From Thalassoroseus pseudoceratinae (lineage in GTDB: Bacteria > Planctomycetota > Planctomycetia > Planctomycetales > Planctomycetaceae), in assembly GCF_011634775.1 (NCBI RefSeq), contig NZ_JAALXT010000001.1, forward strand, positions 992,001-1,056,000: 64,000 nucleotides of DNA, in the 5' to 3' direction. The first letter of the stretch is position 1. The number at the start of each line of letters is the position of its first letter. Both the position numbers and the translations under genes were made by a program. The notes under the pieces were generated by a model, which saw only the letters and a list, made by a program, of their open reading frames with translations, was not told the origin of the DNA and made no database searches. Positions 1 to 8,567 of the stretch are shown here, piece by piece.

Positions 1-2
1 TC

Positions 3-788
3 TGGCCGGGTTTGGTTCGCGAACCCCATTTGGCCGCCGAGGATTTGGAACGCCTGATCGAAGTCGCTAAGCAAAGTGCCGAAGTGGTCGAACATGAACG
101 GCATGTGTTGCAAAACATATTAGACCTTTCGGTGATTTCAGTGGAGGAAGCGATGCGGCCTCGTGGCACATATGTGACGATGTCGCCACCCGTGAATCTG
201 GCCGACTTGGGCGGCGAAGTTCCCCCCGGGGAAATCATCGCGCTCGTTCCGGAAGGCAGCGACGAAATCTACGCCGCGGTTTCAATGAATCAGGTCCCAT
301 TCTCGCAGCAGACGAACTTGGAACGGATTGCCGACGTCGTGCAACCCGTGCCATGGTGTTCCACGCTGACGTACGCCTTGACGGAGATGAAAGCCAATTG
401 GACCAACGTGCTGTCCGTTGTGAACGAATATGGTGAAACGATCGGGATTGTGCTGAAAGATGACATCCTCGACGGCATGCTCGCTGCTCAGCCCAGTCGT
501 GCCCGACGATTGTTGCAGCGGGAACCGGTTGTTGAGGTGAAACCGGGTGAGTTTCATGTCGATGGCGTGACGACGTTACGGTATCTCTGTTTGCGACTTG
601 GCTTGGAATACGAACCCACGCCGGACGGATTGATCACATTGGCCGGACTAATGTATGAATTGCTCGAACATATTCCCGTCGTCGGTGACGAATGCGATTG
701 GCGGGGCTACCACCTGAAGGTGACTGACGTTCCGCAACACGGTTGGATTCGCGTGCTCGTCCGACGAATGGAGTCAGAGTCACTTTGA
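3..788 (+). CDS. CNNM/CorC-family protein, CBS pair and C-terminal domain (5' truncated)
   Basis: The reading frame is open from the first bases of the window, before a TTG at 12, so the N-terminal part (probably a DUF21 membrane domain) lies outside. What remains has a helical linker, then a CBS-domain pair (roughly residues 45-175) entered by 'SVISVEEAMRPRG' and containing 'NVLSVVNEYGETIGIVLKDD', then a C-terminal CorC/HlyC-like domain with 'DGLITLAGLMYELLEHIP'. Known members of this family are divalent-cation efflux or homeostasis proteins. The next gene is a DUF21 protein 19 bp downstream on the same strand, so the two probably act as a pair. The family call is firm; the transported ion is not visible. 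Confidence 0.85.
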   Translation, partial: WPGLVREPHLAAEDLERLIEVAKQSAEVVEHERHVLQNILDLSVISVEEAMRPRGTYVTMSPPVNLADLGGEVPPGEIIALVPEGSDEIYAAVSMNQVPFSQQTNLERIADVVQPVPWCSTLTYALTEMKANWTNVLSVVNEYGETIGIVLKDDILDGMLAAQPSRARRLLQREPVVEVKPGEFHVDGVTTLRYLCLRLGLEYEPTPDGLITLAGLMYELLEHIPVVGDECDWRGYHLKVTDVPQHGWIRVLVRRMESESL

Positions 789-807
789 AAGGGACGTCAC
801 AACCCGC

Positions 808-1842
808 ATGATATTCTCACTCTTGTCAATTCCCGATAGCTTGCAGTTGATCATCGCTTTGGTGATTTTCGGGGTCGGCTTGCGGTTGTCGGCTTTCTTT
901 AGTGGATCAGAAACCGGCTTCTATCGGCTCAGCTATTTGCGGATCAGCTTGGACGCGAGAACCGGCGAACCGGCGTCGCGACGACTGCTGCAGTTCATGC
1001 AGGCACCGAGCACATTCGTTTCTACCGCACTTGTCGGCAACAATGTGGCCAATTATGTGACCACACTGGCGATCGGGATGATCTCCTTGAGTCTGTTCCC
1101 CAACCAAGCCGGATCGATGGAACTCGTCGCGACGCTCATGTTGACCCCCGTCGTGTTCATCTTTGGAGAGTTGCTGCCCAAGAATCTCTACTTCCGTGCC
1201 CCGATGCACTTCCTCAAACGCGACTCCTGGAAGCTGCAAGCTTGTTACTATGCTCTGCTTCCCGTCAGTTTGCCTTTGATGATGGTGGCTCGCCTGTTCG
1301 AGCGGTTCGGAGAAGCGGAAGATGTCCGTACGGGGCGTGTGCTGAGTCGAAATCGACTTACGCAAGCGGTCACGGAAGGGCACCGACAAGGCTTGCTGAC
1401 AGAGCTTCAGAACAAGCTAGTGCACGGGCTGCTGACCATCGCCGATGAGCCGGTTCAACAGGTCGCCACCGCTCCGGCAATGGTCATCGGATGTGCTGCG
1501 GATGCCTCCCGTGCGGAGATGCTCAAGACTGCTCAGCAGTTTGCCTTGCCAGCGATCCCGGTCCACCGGGTCGGCGATCCCAATGCTTGGCATGCCTATG
1601 TGCGAACCGTTGATCTGATGGTCACACAGCGTTCCGTCAAAGATCTTTTGCGGGAAATGCCGCGTCTTCCAGCGAAACAAAAGAAGCTGGAAGCACTGCT
1701 CCAACTTCGGCGACTGGGGGAAGACTTGGGCGTGTTGGTCGATGAAAACGATCAGGTGACAGGACTCATCCGACAACGAGGCCTGATGGAACATCTCCTC
1801 CGTGACCATCACCCCGCGACTCGCAAAATCATGGACGATTGA
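808..1842 (+). CDS. DUF21/CNNM transmembrane domain protein (CorC/HlyC family)
   Basis: A 344-residue protein with an N-terminal DUF21 membrane domain (about residues 1-190). Family hallmarks seen are 'FSGSETGFYRLSYLRI', 'LVGNNVANYVTT' and 'FGELLPKNLYF'. The C-terminal half looks like a degenerate CBS region ('LGVLVDENDQVTGLIRQRG'). It follows the upstream CBS protein by 19 bp and is very likely co-transcribed. Members of this family are inner-membrane proteins linked to Mg/Co export. Two adjacent paralogues of this kind in one operon suggest a heteromeric complex, which is an inference. Confidence 0.88.
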   Translation: MIFSLLSIPDSLQLIIALVIFGVGLRLSAFFSGSETGFYRLSYLRISLDARTGEPASRRLLQFMQAPSTFVSTALVGNNVANYVTTLAIGMISLSLFPNQAGSMELVATLMLTPVVFIFGELLPKNLYFRAPMHFLKRDSWKLQACYYALLPVSLPLMMVARLFERFGEAEDVRTGRVLSRNRLTQAVTEGHRQGLLTELQNKLVHGLLTIADEPVQQVATAPAMVIGCAADASRAEMLKTAQQFALPAIPVHRVGDPNAWHAYVRTVDLMVTQRSVKDLLREMPRLPAKQKKLEALLQLRRLGEDLGVLVDENDQVTGLIRQRGLMEHLLRDHHPATRKIMDD

Positions 1843-2161
1843 GCCTCGCACGATTCCGCATGTCGGATTCCGACGGATAATTCCCATTGCAGTAGATCGC
1901 ATCCCCCCCCCCGACAAAAAGTGTCGCATGCTCACCCAAGTCCAAATCAACCCAGTGTTCCAAAAGATCATGATTGCGATTTGCCAGTGCCCGCATTGAC
2001 ACTGGTCGCGGTACAGTTGCATGGGCGACGAATCGGGATTTTACTCGACAGATTGCGATTATTGGCGATATGATAGATGTGAATTGTTCTCTCATATCAA
2101 ACACCTCTCTACAAATGATGGGCCGCCTCCCCGACTGCCGGTACGCACAAGGACTTCCTCA
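1843..2161. other. Intergenic region with a ten-C tract
   Basis: No convincing gene lies here. A homopolymer of ten C sits at 1903-1912. A weak inverted repeat (CCAGTG at 1984-1989 and CACTGG at 2000-2005) follows. The 3' end carries the ribosome binding site AAGGA at 2149-2153 that fixes the start of the following VWA gene at 2162. Confidence 0.5.
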
Positions 2162-2830
2162 ATGGCGTTGCAATATGAGACTGACATGACGATCGTTCTC
2201 GATCGTTCCGGGTCTATGGGCAGCGTCATCAACGAAACCATCGAGGGTTACAACCGGATGTTGCGGCGGCAACGAGAACTGCCGGACCGCTGCCGACTCA
2301 CGTTGATCCAGTTCGACGACCGAACCGAATCCGTTTACGTCGCGAAAGATCTCAAGGAAGCAGCGGAGCTAGACTTCGAGACCTACCAACCTCGCGGAGC
2401 CACCGCACTTCTGGACGCAATCGGCACCAGCATTCGCTTGGCGTCCACACGGTTACTTGCCATTCCCGAAGACGAACGTCCAAGGCATGTCGTGTTCGTG
2501 ATTTTGACCGACGGACTTGAAAATGCGAGTTCGGAATTTGATCGCAAACTCGTGTTCGACATGATCCGACATCAACGTCGGCAAAACCGATGGCAATTCG
2601 TCTTCTTGGGAGCCAATCAGGACGCGATCGCGGAAGCACGTGGCATTGGAATCCCGGCTCATGCGGCGAGAGGTTTTGAAAGCGAAAATGGTGGGTCGCT
2701 GGAAATCTGGGAAACCGTCTGCAAAGGACTTCAGTCGCTGAGGACCAGTCAAACTCGCGAAGTTCCGTTTTTTTCCGCTCCCGACACGCCGGCTCGTCCT
2801 CAGAAGACCACCGACCCATCTTCTTCGTAA
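2162..2830 (+). CDS. von Willebrand factor A (VWA) domain protein
   Basis: A 222-residue cytoplasmic VWA protein made almost entirely of one domain. The metal-ion-dependent adhesion site is intact: 'DRSGSMGS' near the N-terminus, a threonine in 'RGATALLDAIG', and 'ILTDGLENAS'. There is no signal peptide or membrane segment. A longer frame is open to 2021, but the ATG at 2162 has AAGGA eight bases upstream and the domain begins straight after it, so I use it. VWA-only proteins of this sort usually act with a partner; the neighbours (CNNM proteins, a membrane protein) do not identify one. Confidence 0.88.
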   Translation: MALQYETDMTIVLDRSGSMGSVINETIEGYNRMLRRQRELPDRCRLTLIQFDDRTESVYVAKDLKEAAELDFETYQPRGATALLDAIGTSIRLASTRLLAIPEDERPRHVVFVILTDGLENASSEFDRKLVFDMIRHQRRQNRWQFVFLGANQDAIAEARGIGIPAHAARGFESENGGSLEIWETVCKGLQSLRTSQTREVPFFSAPDTPARPQKTTDPSSS

Positions 2831-3030
2831 AACCTGCGAAATCCCTCCGATTGCCAAAATCATTGTTCGCAACGGAAACCACGTTGCCGAAGAAGGAAAT
2901 CAGCCAAGTCGTTTCCCGGTTCATTGGACTGGCGGTTTAGGCTCTATGTGGGAAGTTTCGCGATTGCTCACCGAGCCATTTCGATTTTCTCAACCTCTCG
3001 TCAAATCTTCACTGTTCGCAAGAATATGTT

Positions 3031-4701
3031 ATGTCCTACGCCGACAAGGAAGAATTCACATCCTCCGATCATGTGGTATCCACAATGACGGCGGAACCAA
3101 GTTCCCATCAGACCGGGAATACGGCCGCGGATGATTCCGCTACGGATGCCGACGAATTGGTGCTCCAAGACAAGATGCCCGAATGGTTTCGGACCTCGTG
3201 GGTGTTTCCCGCTGGCGTTGCGTTACTCGGGGTCTTCTTTCTCTACCTGAGTTACCAACCCCTGTGGCATACCGATCTCTGGGGACACCTTTCCTACGGT
3301 CGTGTGCTTGCGGAAGAGGGGTTGGGGGCACTTTACGGTGAAGAACCGCTGATGCCGCTCGCCGTCGGTGTGGATTTCATCGATACCGCCTGGCTGTCGC
3401 AGTACCTGACGTACTTGGCTTACGAGAATCTCGGCATTTCCGTGTTGCAGTTCTTGTACGCTGTGAGCATCACCGCATGCGTCTCGATTCTGATGACCCG
3501 GTTCTATCGGCACACGCAGAACTTCGTCGTCAGCGTGCTCAGCGTGTGCGCGTTCCTGTGGGTGGATTGGCAGCAACTACTCATTATTCGTCCGCAACTT
3601 GCGGGCTTAGCGTGTTTCATCGCGTTGTTTGCGGTACTCACGGCTCGCCAATGGAAATCCGCATTCTGGGTGACGATTCCCGCGTTGATCGGGCTGTGGG
3701 CCAACCTGCATGGGTCATTCATCATGGGGTTGGTGCTGATCGGATCGTTCGCAATTGGGCATGGGTTCGATGTGCTCAGACGGACCCGAAACCTGAAAGC
3801 CGTCGTGTCCAGCCGACAGACTCAACGCTTGGTCCTTGTGACACAACTGGCAGCGGTTGCCGCATTGATCAATCCGTACGGGTTGGCCCTCTACACAGAG
3901 GTGCTCACGTTTGGCAGTAACCCGAATCTCAGTGACCTCATCGAATGGGACGCCTTGAACCTGCGGATGTCCCAGGGACAGGCTGCGGCAGCGATCAGCT
4001 TTGCACTCATCGTGTTGTACCGGCTGTCGCCTCGACGTGTGCGTTCGGTCGAAGTCATTCTGCTCGCCGGTTTGGGTGTGGCCACGCTGTGGTATTCCCG
4101 CATGATTCTCTGGTGGGCACCGGTGGCAGCCTATTACCTCGCCCGACATGGTGCCGCGGTCTGGAACCGATTGCAGAACCGCTCTCCTGTGGAAAATACC
4201 CGCAACGTGGCCAGCTTATGGACGGTCATGGGGTTAGCGTTGATCTGGCTGTGTTTCGCACCGACCAACTTCGCGTTGCGGGTCTTGCATGGCAAGGAAC
4301 CTAGCCTCCAAAGTCAGCGTCGAATGCTCTCGCCGAACACGCCGATTGATGCAACAGCCCACCTTCAGCAGATGGCGGCGGACGGACGCATTCCCAAAGG
4401 CGTGATTTTCAATCCCTATTACTGGGGTGATTACCTTCTGTGGGCCGGCCCCGAGCAACTCGATGTCTTCGTTGCTTCGCACGTGCAATACATCCCGCGC
4501 ACGGTTTGGGGTCATTATCGCACCGTGTCGATGATGCGGAATAGCTTCGAACAAACTCTGGACCGCTACGGTATCAACTTGATGATCGTGGACAAGTTGT
4601 ACAGCGGGCGTCTAATCGATCACATGAAACGTGATCCGCAGTGGCGAGTCGAGTTTGAATCAGCGTTGGCTGTGATCTTCACACGCACCGAACCCATCTA
4701 G
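3031..4701 (+). CDS. Polytopic membrane protein, glycosyltransferase-39-like layout
   Basis: A 556-residue protein with a short acidic N-terminal tail (about 60 residues), then roughly ten or more hydrophobic segments, then a soluble C-terminal part of about 130 residues ('GVIFNPYYWGDYLLWAGP'). An early 'WHTDLWGHLSYGRVLAEEG' in the first periplasmic loop is reminiscent of the acidic loop of GT-C/PMT-type glycosyltransferases, but I do not see a decisive family signature. Start: ATG 3031 gives the longest protein, and an ATG at 3085 is a possible alternative. Function unknown. It lies 61 bp ahead of the next gene and may share a transcript with it. Confidence 0.8.
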   Translation: MSYADKEEFTSSDHVVSTMTAEPSSHQTGNTAADDSATDADELVLQDKMPEWFRTSWVFPAGVALLGVFFLYLSYQPLWHTDLWGHLSYGRVLAEEGLGALYGEEPLMPLAVGVDFIDTAWLSQYLTYLAYENLGISVLQFLYAVSITACVSILMTRFYRHTQNFVVSVLSVCAFLWVDWQQLLIIRPQLAGLACFIALFAVLTARQWKSAFWVTIPALIGLWANLHGSFIMGLVLIGSFAIGHGFDVLRRTRNLKAVVSSRQTQRLVLVTQLAAVAALINPYGLALYTEVLTFGSNPNLSDLIEWDALNLRMSQGQAAAAISFALIVLYRLSPRRVRSVEVILLAGLGVATLWYSRMILWWAPVAAYYLARHGAAVWNRLQNRSPVENTRNVASLWTVMGLALIWLCFAPTNFALRVLHGKEPSLQSQRRMLSPNTPIDATAHLQQMAADGRIPKGVIFNPYYWGDYLLWAGPEQLDVFVASHVQYIPRTVWGHYRTVSMMRNSFEQTLDRYGINLMIVDKLYSGRLIDHMKRDPQWRVEFESALAVIFTRTEPI

Positions 4702-4762
4702 ACGTTCCTCATCACCGCCGTGTTTAACTGACCGAATTCTCAATTCACCTTCGGATAATTCG

Positions 4763-6013
4763 ATGCGTCGCCAACAATCCTCATGGAAAACAATCCTCAT
4801 CGTGCAAGCTCTCTTTCTGGGAGCGTTTGCCGTCGGATTTGCGGCATTGAATGAACGAAACACCAGACGCTTCGAGAAACTCGTCACGCGGACCGAGACT
4901 CGTCCAGAACTTCCATTACCACGCCGTGAACCGCTGACGATCGCACCGCTGTACGATGATCCGTCTGTCGTCACGGATGCCGAGTTGGCCGCCGTGTTGG
5001 CAAAGATTCGCCCGAAATTCCCGGCATCGCAACGAAAGCCGAACTATGTCGAACACGCGTTGCGAGCGTGGGGGCAATCGGCTGAGTTCCGCGATCCAGA
5101 AGTGATGTCCGGCGCGGAACTGCGGGATTTTCTCGTCGACCATAGCCAATACGCGGCTTCGTGGAGTCTGTCCGGTGACGGGCACGACGTGGAGCCGATT
5201 CTCGTGGAACAATCGCATGGAATCGATGTCCGCTGGGGCAGTCAGGCCGCACTTTCGGTCCATCACGACCATATGTTAGCCTGCTTGGCGGAAGCTGGGG
5301 TGTCGCTCGATGAACGCGTCTTCACGCCGTCTGGGTTGCATCACGATGTGGAAGACATGCTCCAACAAGCCCTGCAAGACTTCCGACTGGACGAACGAGA
5401 AACGGAATGGTCGACGTTGTCGTTCGCGTTGTATCTGCCGCCCACCAAGGAATTCCGCACCGCGACCGATCGCCGCATTGATTTCGACATGCTGGCCCGT
5501 CGTCTCATTCGTGGACAACGACAACTCGGTGTTTGCAGCGGAACGCATCGTGTGTATTCGCTGATGGTCTTGTGGCGGTTGGATCAGGAATTCGACATTC
5601 TCTCCGATGCCGCTGAGGCCGAAGTTTGGAACCATTTGGAAGGCGTCCGTGATTCGATCATCGCGTCCCAGCATCCCGATGGACGTTGGCCGACCAACTG
5701 GCCGGATGGCGCGAACGCACTTATCAACCCGGATCCGAACTCTGCCGAGTACCGTGAAGTGATCGCCACTGGTCATCATCTGGAATGGCTCGCCATCGCC
5801 CCGTTGGAACTTCACCCACCACGTGAGCAAGTCCGCAAAGCCGCAGCCTGGTTGATTGCAAACACCACCGGCAAAACCGAAGCGGAAATTCGCCAAAAGT
5901 ACACGTTCTACAGCCATGTCGGAAACGCCTTGGCACTTTGGCGAAACACGCACCCGGCGGTCTTCTGGAAGTCCTGGCAAAGTAACGCTGGCAGTCCCGC
6001 AATCGCAGAATGA
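4763..6013 (+). CDS. Membrane-anchored protein with toroid-like repeats, function unknown
   Basis: A 416-residue protein with one N-terminal hydrophobic segment (about residues 10-28), probably an uncleaved anchor, followed by a soluble helical domain. Motifs such as 'QLGVCSGTHRVYSLMVLWR' and 'IASQHPDGRWPTNWPDG' resemble the alpha/alpha-toroid helices of terpene-cyclase and prenyltransferase folds, where 'QxxDGxW' is typical. No catalytic signature is clear. It follows the polytopic membrane protein on the same strand. I do not recognise a named family; it looks like a conserved planctomycete protein. Confidence 0.75.
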   Translation: MRRQQSSWKTILIVQALFLGAFAVGFAALNERNTRRFEKLVTRTETRPELPLPRREPLTIAPLYDDPSVVTDAELAAVLAKIRPKFPASQRKPNYVEHALRAWGQSAEFRDPEVMSGAELRDFLVDHSQYAASWSLSGDGHDVEPILVEQSHGIDVRWGSQAALSVHHDHMLACLAEAGVSLDERVFTPSGLHHDVEDMLQQALQDFRLDERETEWSTLSFALYLPPTKEFRTATDRRIDFDMLARRLIRGQRQLGVCSGTHRVYSLMVLWRLDQEFDILSDAAEAEVWNHLEGVRDSIIASQHPDGRWPTNWPDGANALINPDPNSAEYREVIATGHHLEWLAIAPLELHPPREQVRKAAAWLIANTTGKTEAEIRQKYTFYSHVGNALALWRNTHPAVFWKSWQSNAGSPAIAE

Positions 6014-6292
6014 TGCGACTGATCGCCAAGAACGCATTTCGCGTCTGCCTCACATCGCCAGTCGCGACCTTAAAACGGGATGAGTTCTGGTCCATGCTTC
6101 ACGATTCCGCGATCCATGATCGGCGGCAGCGTTCCCAATCCGACCGCCGGATCTCGCACATCACGCATATTTGACGTGACGAAACGGTCTCCAAAGCGTA
6201 AAGTGTGCAGATTGCATCCGAGCCGATTAGCGGATTTCCCAAAGTTGTGGGAATAAAACCGGGGCGGCGGGATCATATCTCTAGGGAGATCC

Positions 6293-6832
6293 ATGGACGA
6301 CCAGACGATCGAGCCAATCAGTTTGGCGAGTTTGATCGACGATCACTACCAAGTCTTGTATCGGTATGCGTACCGTTTGTCCGGTTCGCAAACGGATGCC
6401 GAGGATCTTACCCAACAAACGTACTTGTTGGCTCAGGAGAATTTGGACCAATTGCGTGACCCAACGGCCGCCCGCAGTTGGTTGTTCACAATTTTGCGGA
6501 ATGCGTACCTGAAGTCGAAGCGGTCTCAACGACATACGAAGACGGTTTCACTGGAACGTGTTGGCGAACCGGAAGAAGAGACAAATCCGCCGAAAACCAT
6601 CGATGAAAAGAGTTTACAGAATGTAATCGACGAGCTTCCCGACGAATTTCGCATTCCGCTCATCTTGTTCTACTTTGAAGAATTCAGCTACAAAGAGATT
6701 GCAAGCCAGTTGGATTTGCCGGCGGGAACCGTAATGAGTCGGCTTTCACGAGGCAAAGAACATCTCCGGAAGAAGTTGCAACCCGTTGCAGTTGAAGTTG
6801 CTTCGTCACCCGGGAACATTATTGAGAATTGA
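6293..6832 (+). CDS. RNA polymerase ECF-type sigma factor
   Basis: A 179-residue sigma-70 family factor of the extracytoplasmic-function type. Region 2 is visible at about residues 15-75 ('DAEDLTQQTYLLAQENL', 'SWLFTILRNAYL') and region 4 at about 105-160 ('LPDEFRIPLILFYFEEF', then the helix-turn-helix 'YKEIASQLDLPAGTVMSRL'). No extra C-terminal domain is present. AGGGAG lies a few bases before the ATG. It is followed after 89 bp by a single-pass membrane protein of anti-sigma layout, the usual arrangement in which the membrane protein holds the factor inactive until a signal arrives. Target genes are unknown. Confidence 0.93.
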   Translation: MDDQTIEPISLASLIDDHYQVLYRYAYRLSGSQTDAEDLTQQTYLLAQENLDQLRDPTAARSWLFTILRNAYLKSKRSQRHTKTVSLERVGEPEEETNPPKTIDEKSLQNVIDELPDEFRIPLILFYFEEFSYKEIASQLDLPAGTVMSRLSRGKEHLRKKLQPVAVEVASSPGNIIEN

Positions 6833-6921
6833 TTCAGAACCAACGGCGAGAGCAAGGAGTTTTCGCATTTTTTGTCCGACGGTGGAACTGTCGGCTAATC
6901 GCAGATTTTTAGGTTTTTCCT

Positions 6922-7728
6922 ATGCATCCTAAAACCGCACTTGAGCAGTTGGAGGCCGCCCGACCGGGCTTCCTCGATCGGGAGGATCCCGATTTGGCTG
7001 CCGCTCTCTCCGCCATTGAAGATGACCCCGCCGCTTGCAAACTATTCGAGCAACGACAAGCAACCGATCGGCTCATCGGAGAAACAATCCGATCGGTCCC
7101 AATTCCTGAGGGGCTTCGCGAGCGACTCCATGCCGCCGTAACGGAGAAAACTCAGGTCGCGAATACTCCAGACTCGCCTCAGAAGCCCACGACAAGATCG
7201 CGTCGCTACTTTCGCGGTGTGGCCGCTGCCGTGTTGACCTTCTCGTTCGTCTTGGGTTTTTGGCTCATTCAGTCGCAACCGTCACAAATTGACTTGGTGG
7301 AAGTCCAAACTGGCATTCCATTTGAGACAGATTCCGTTAACGCCCTGCCGGCGTTCCAAGGGGACTTCGAACCGATTTTGCCTTCGGGTGGTTGGCTCGA
7401 CGAACGTCGTATTTCCTTCGGCCCGTCGATCAAAGGTTTCCCGGTCGATGCGGCCTCGCACTCGATCGCCGTCCGAGAATTTCGATTCCGGGATCCACGA
7501 AGTTCCCATCGATCTGATTTACGGGGCGTGCTCTTAACGATTCCGACCGATCGGGTTAGCTCCGTGCCTGAAGGGCATTCTTTCATGGATGGCGCTTATC
7601 GTTCCATCGCCACCCGACATGGGTTGGCCATCCGAAGTTGGCAAGAAGACGGTCTTGTTTACGTCTGCTTCGTGCCGATCTCACAGCAAGATGCTCTTGT
7701 TCGCTCGCTGGAAGTCCGCCCCGTCTGA
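6922..7728 (+). CDS. Putative anti-sigma factor, single-pass membrane protein
   Basis: A 268-residue protein: a cytoplasmic N-terminal part of about 95 residues, one membrane segment ('VAAAVLTFSFVLGFWLI', about 100-116), and a periplasmic domain of about 150 residues with no recognised family. The N-terminal part ('IPEGLRERLHAAV') has the helical, charged look of anti-sigma domains, but no zinc-binding HxxxCxxC signature is present. The assignment rests mainly on position, directly after an ECF sigma gene on the same strand, and on topology. Confidence 0.7.
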   Translation: MHPKTALEQLEAARPGFLDREDPDLAAALSAIEDDPAACKLFEQRQATDRLIGETIRSVPIPEGLRERLHAAVTEKTQVANTPDSPQKPTTRSRRYFRGVAAAVLTFSFVLGFWLIQSQPSQIDLVEVQTGIPFETDSVNALPAFQGDFEPILPSGGWLDERRISFGPSIKGFPVDAASHSIAVREFRFRDPRSSHRSDLRGVLLTIPTDRVSSVPEGHSFMDGAYRSIATRHGLAIRSWQEDGLVYVCFVPISQQDALVRSLEVRPV

Positions 7729-7950
7729 CATCACGTGGGGTGACGAATTGCGATTCACTTCACTCGACTCCCTCTCGCAGCCGATAAGATCAATAGTGAC
7801 CACTGCGAACACCGAAACGTTGCGTGGTCCAGTGATGGTTGCGATCAGGCCCAGTCTAGCTTGCGCGTAGTGACTGTCGGTTCACTGAAGAGCCGCACTT
7901 GTTGAACGCGACGCATAAGCGACATGCGCTGTTGTGGGGGAGTGGAACCA

Positions 7951-8457
7951 ATGCGAGTGTACCTAACCGGGCTGCTGTTCGGCCTGACACTTCTCACGGC
8001 AGGTTTCGGTGAGGCCGCCGAACCTCAGACATCTACGATCATCTGGCCACCGGCGGCAATCGCGGAATCACCGAACCGGGCTCTTGCGAAACCAATCGTT
8101 TCGTCACCACCGCTCACAATCCCCCAGGAGCGATTGGAACGATATGAACGCACAACCGATACCGTTGCCGATACCTGGACTACACCTGCACCGATTGTAG
8201 ACGTGGACACGCCTCCGACGATCATCAGTCCAGTGATCGAACTCCCGCCTCGCGACACCCGCACCCCGTCTGCTGAAGAGCAGGCATGGGAGCAAATCCG
8301 CCAACGGGAACGCATCCGTGCGAACGCAAGACGTGCGCGAATCGCTTATCGCAAGGCGATCGGTTACTCTACGGCTCGTCCCACGCTTCGCGGGTCGATC
8401 TTTCCTCCGCAACGGATCTACCGTCCGGTCAATCCGTATGGATTTCCGGTGCGTTAA
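7951..8457 (+). CDS. Secreted proline-rich protein, unknown function
   Basis: A 168-residue protein starting 'MRVYLTGLLFGLTLLTAGFGEAAEP', a clear Sec signal peptide with a likely cut after GEA-A. The mature part is rich in proline, threonine and arginine and ends with a basic stretch ('RERIRANARRARIAYRKA'). An ATG 27 bp earlier (7924) is in frame, but the signal peptide begins at 7951. No family recognised. It lies between the anti-sigma gene and the 3' end of the convergent rho gene. Confidence 0.65.
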   Translation: MRVYLTGLLFGLTLLTAGFGEAAEPQTSTIIWPPAAIAESPNRALAKPIVSSPPLTIPQERLERYERTTDTVADTWTTPAPIVDVDTPPTIISPVIELPPRDTRTPSAEEQAWEQIRQRERIRANARRARIAYRKAIGYSTARPTLRGSIFPPQRIYRPVNPYGFPVR

Positions 8458-8567
8458 AACGAACCGCGATTTTAAGTTGCAACGGTTGCCGGATTTCCTT
8501 GAGGAAAACCAGAGAGTTGAAAGGCGAGACGGCAGCGAATCGCGTTGACGAACCGCAGCCTCCCACG

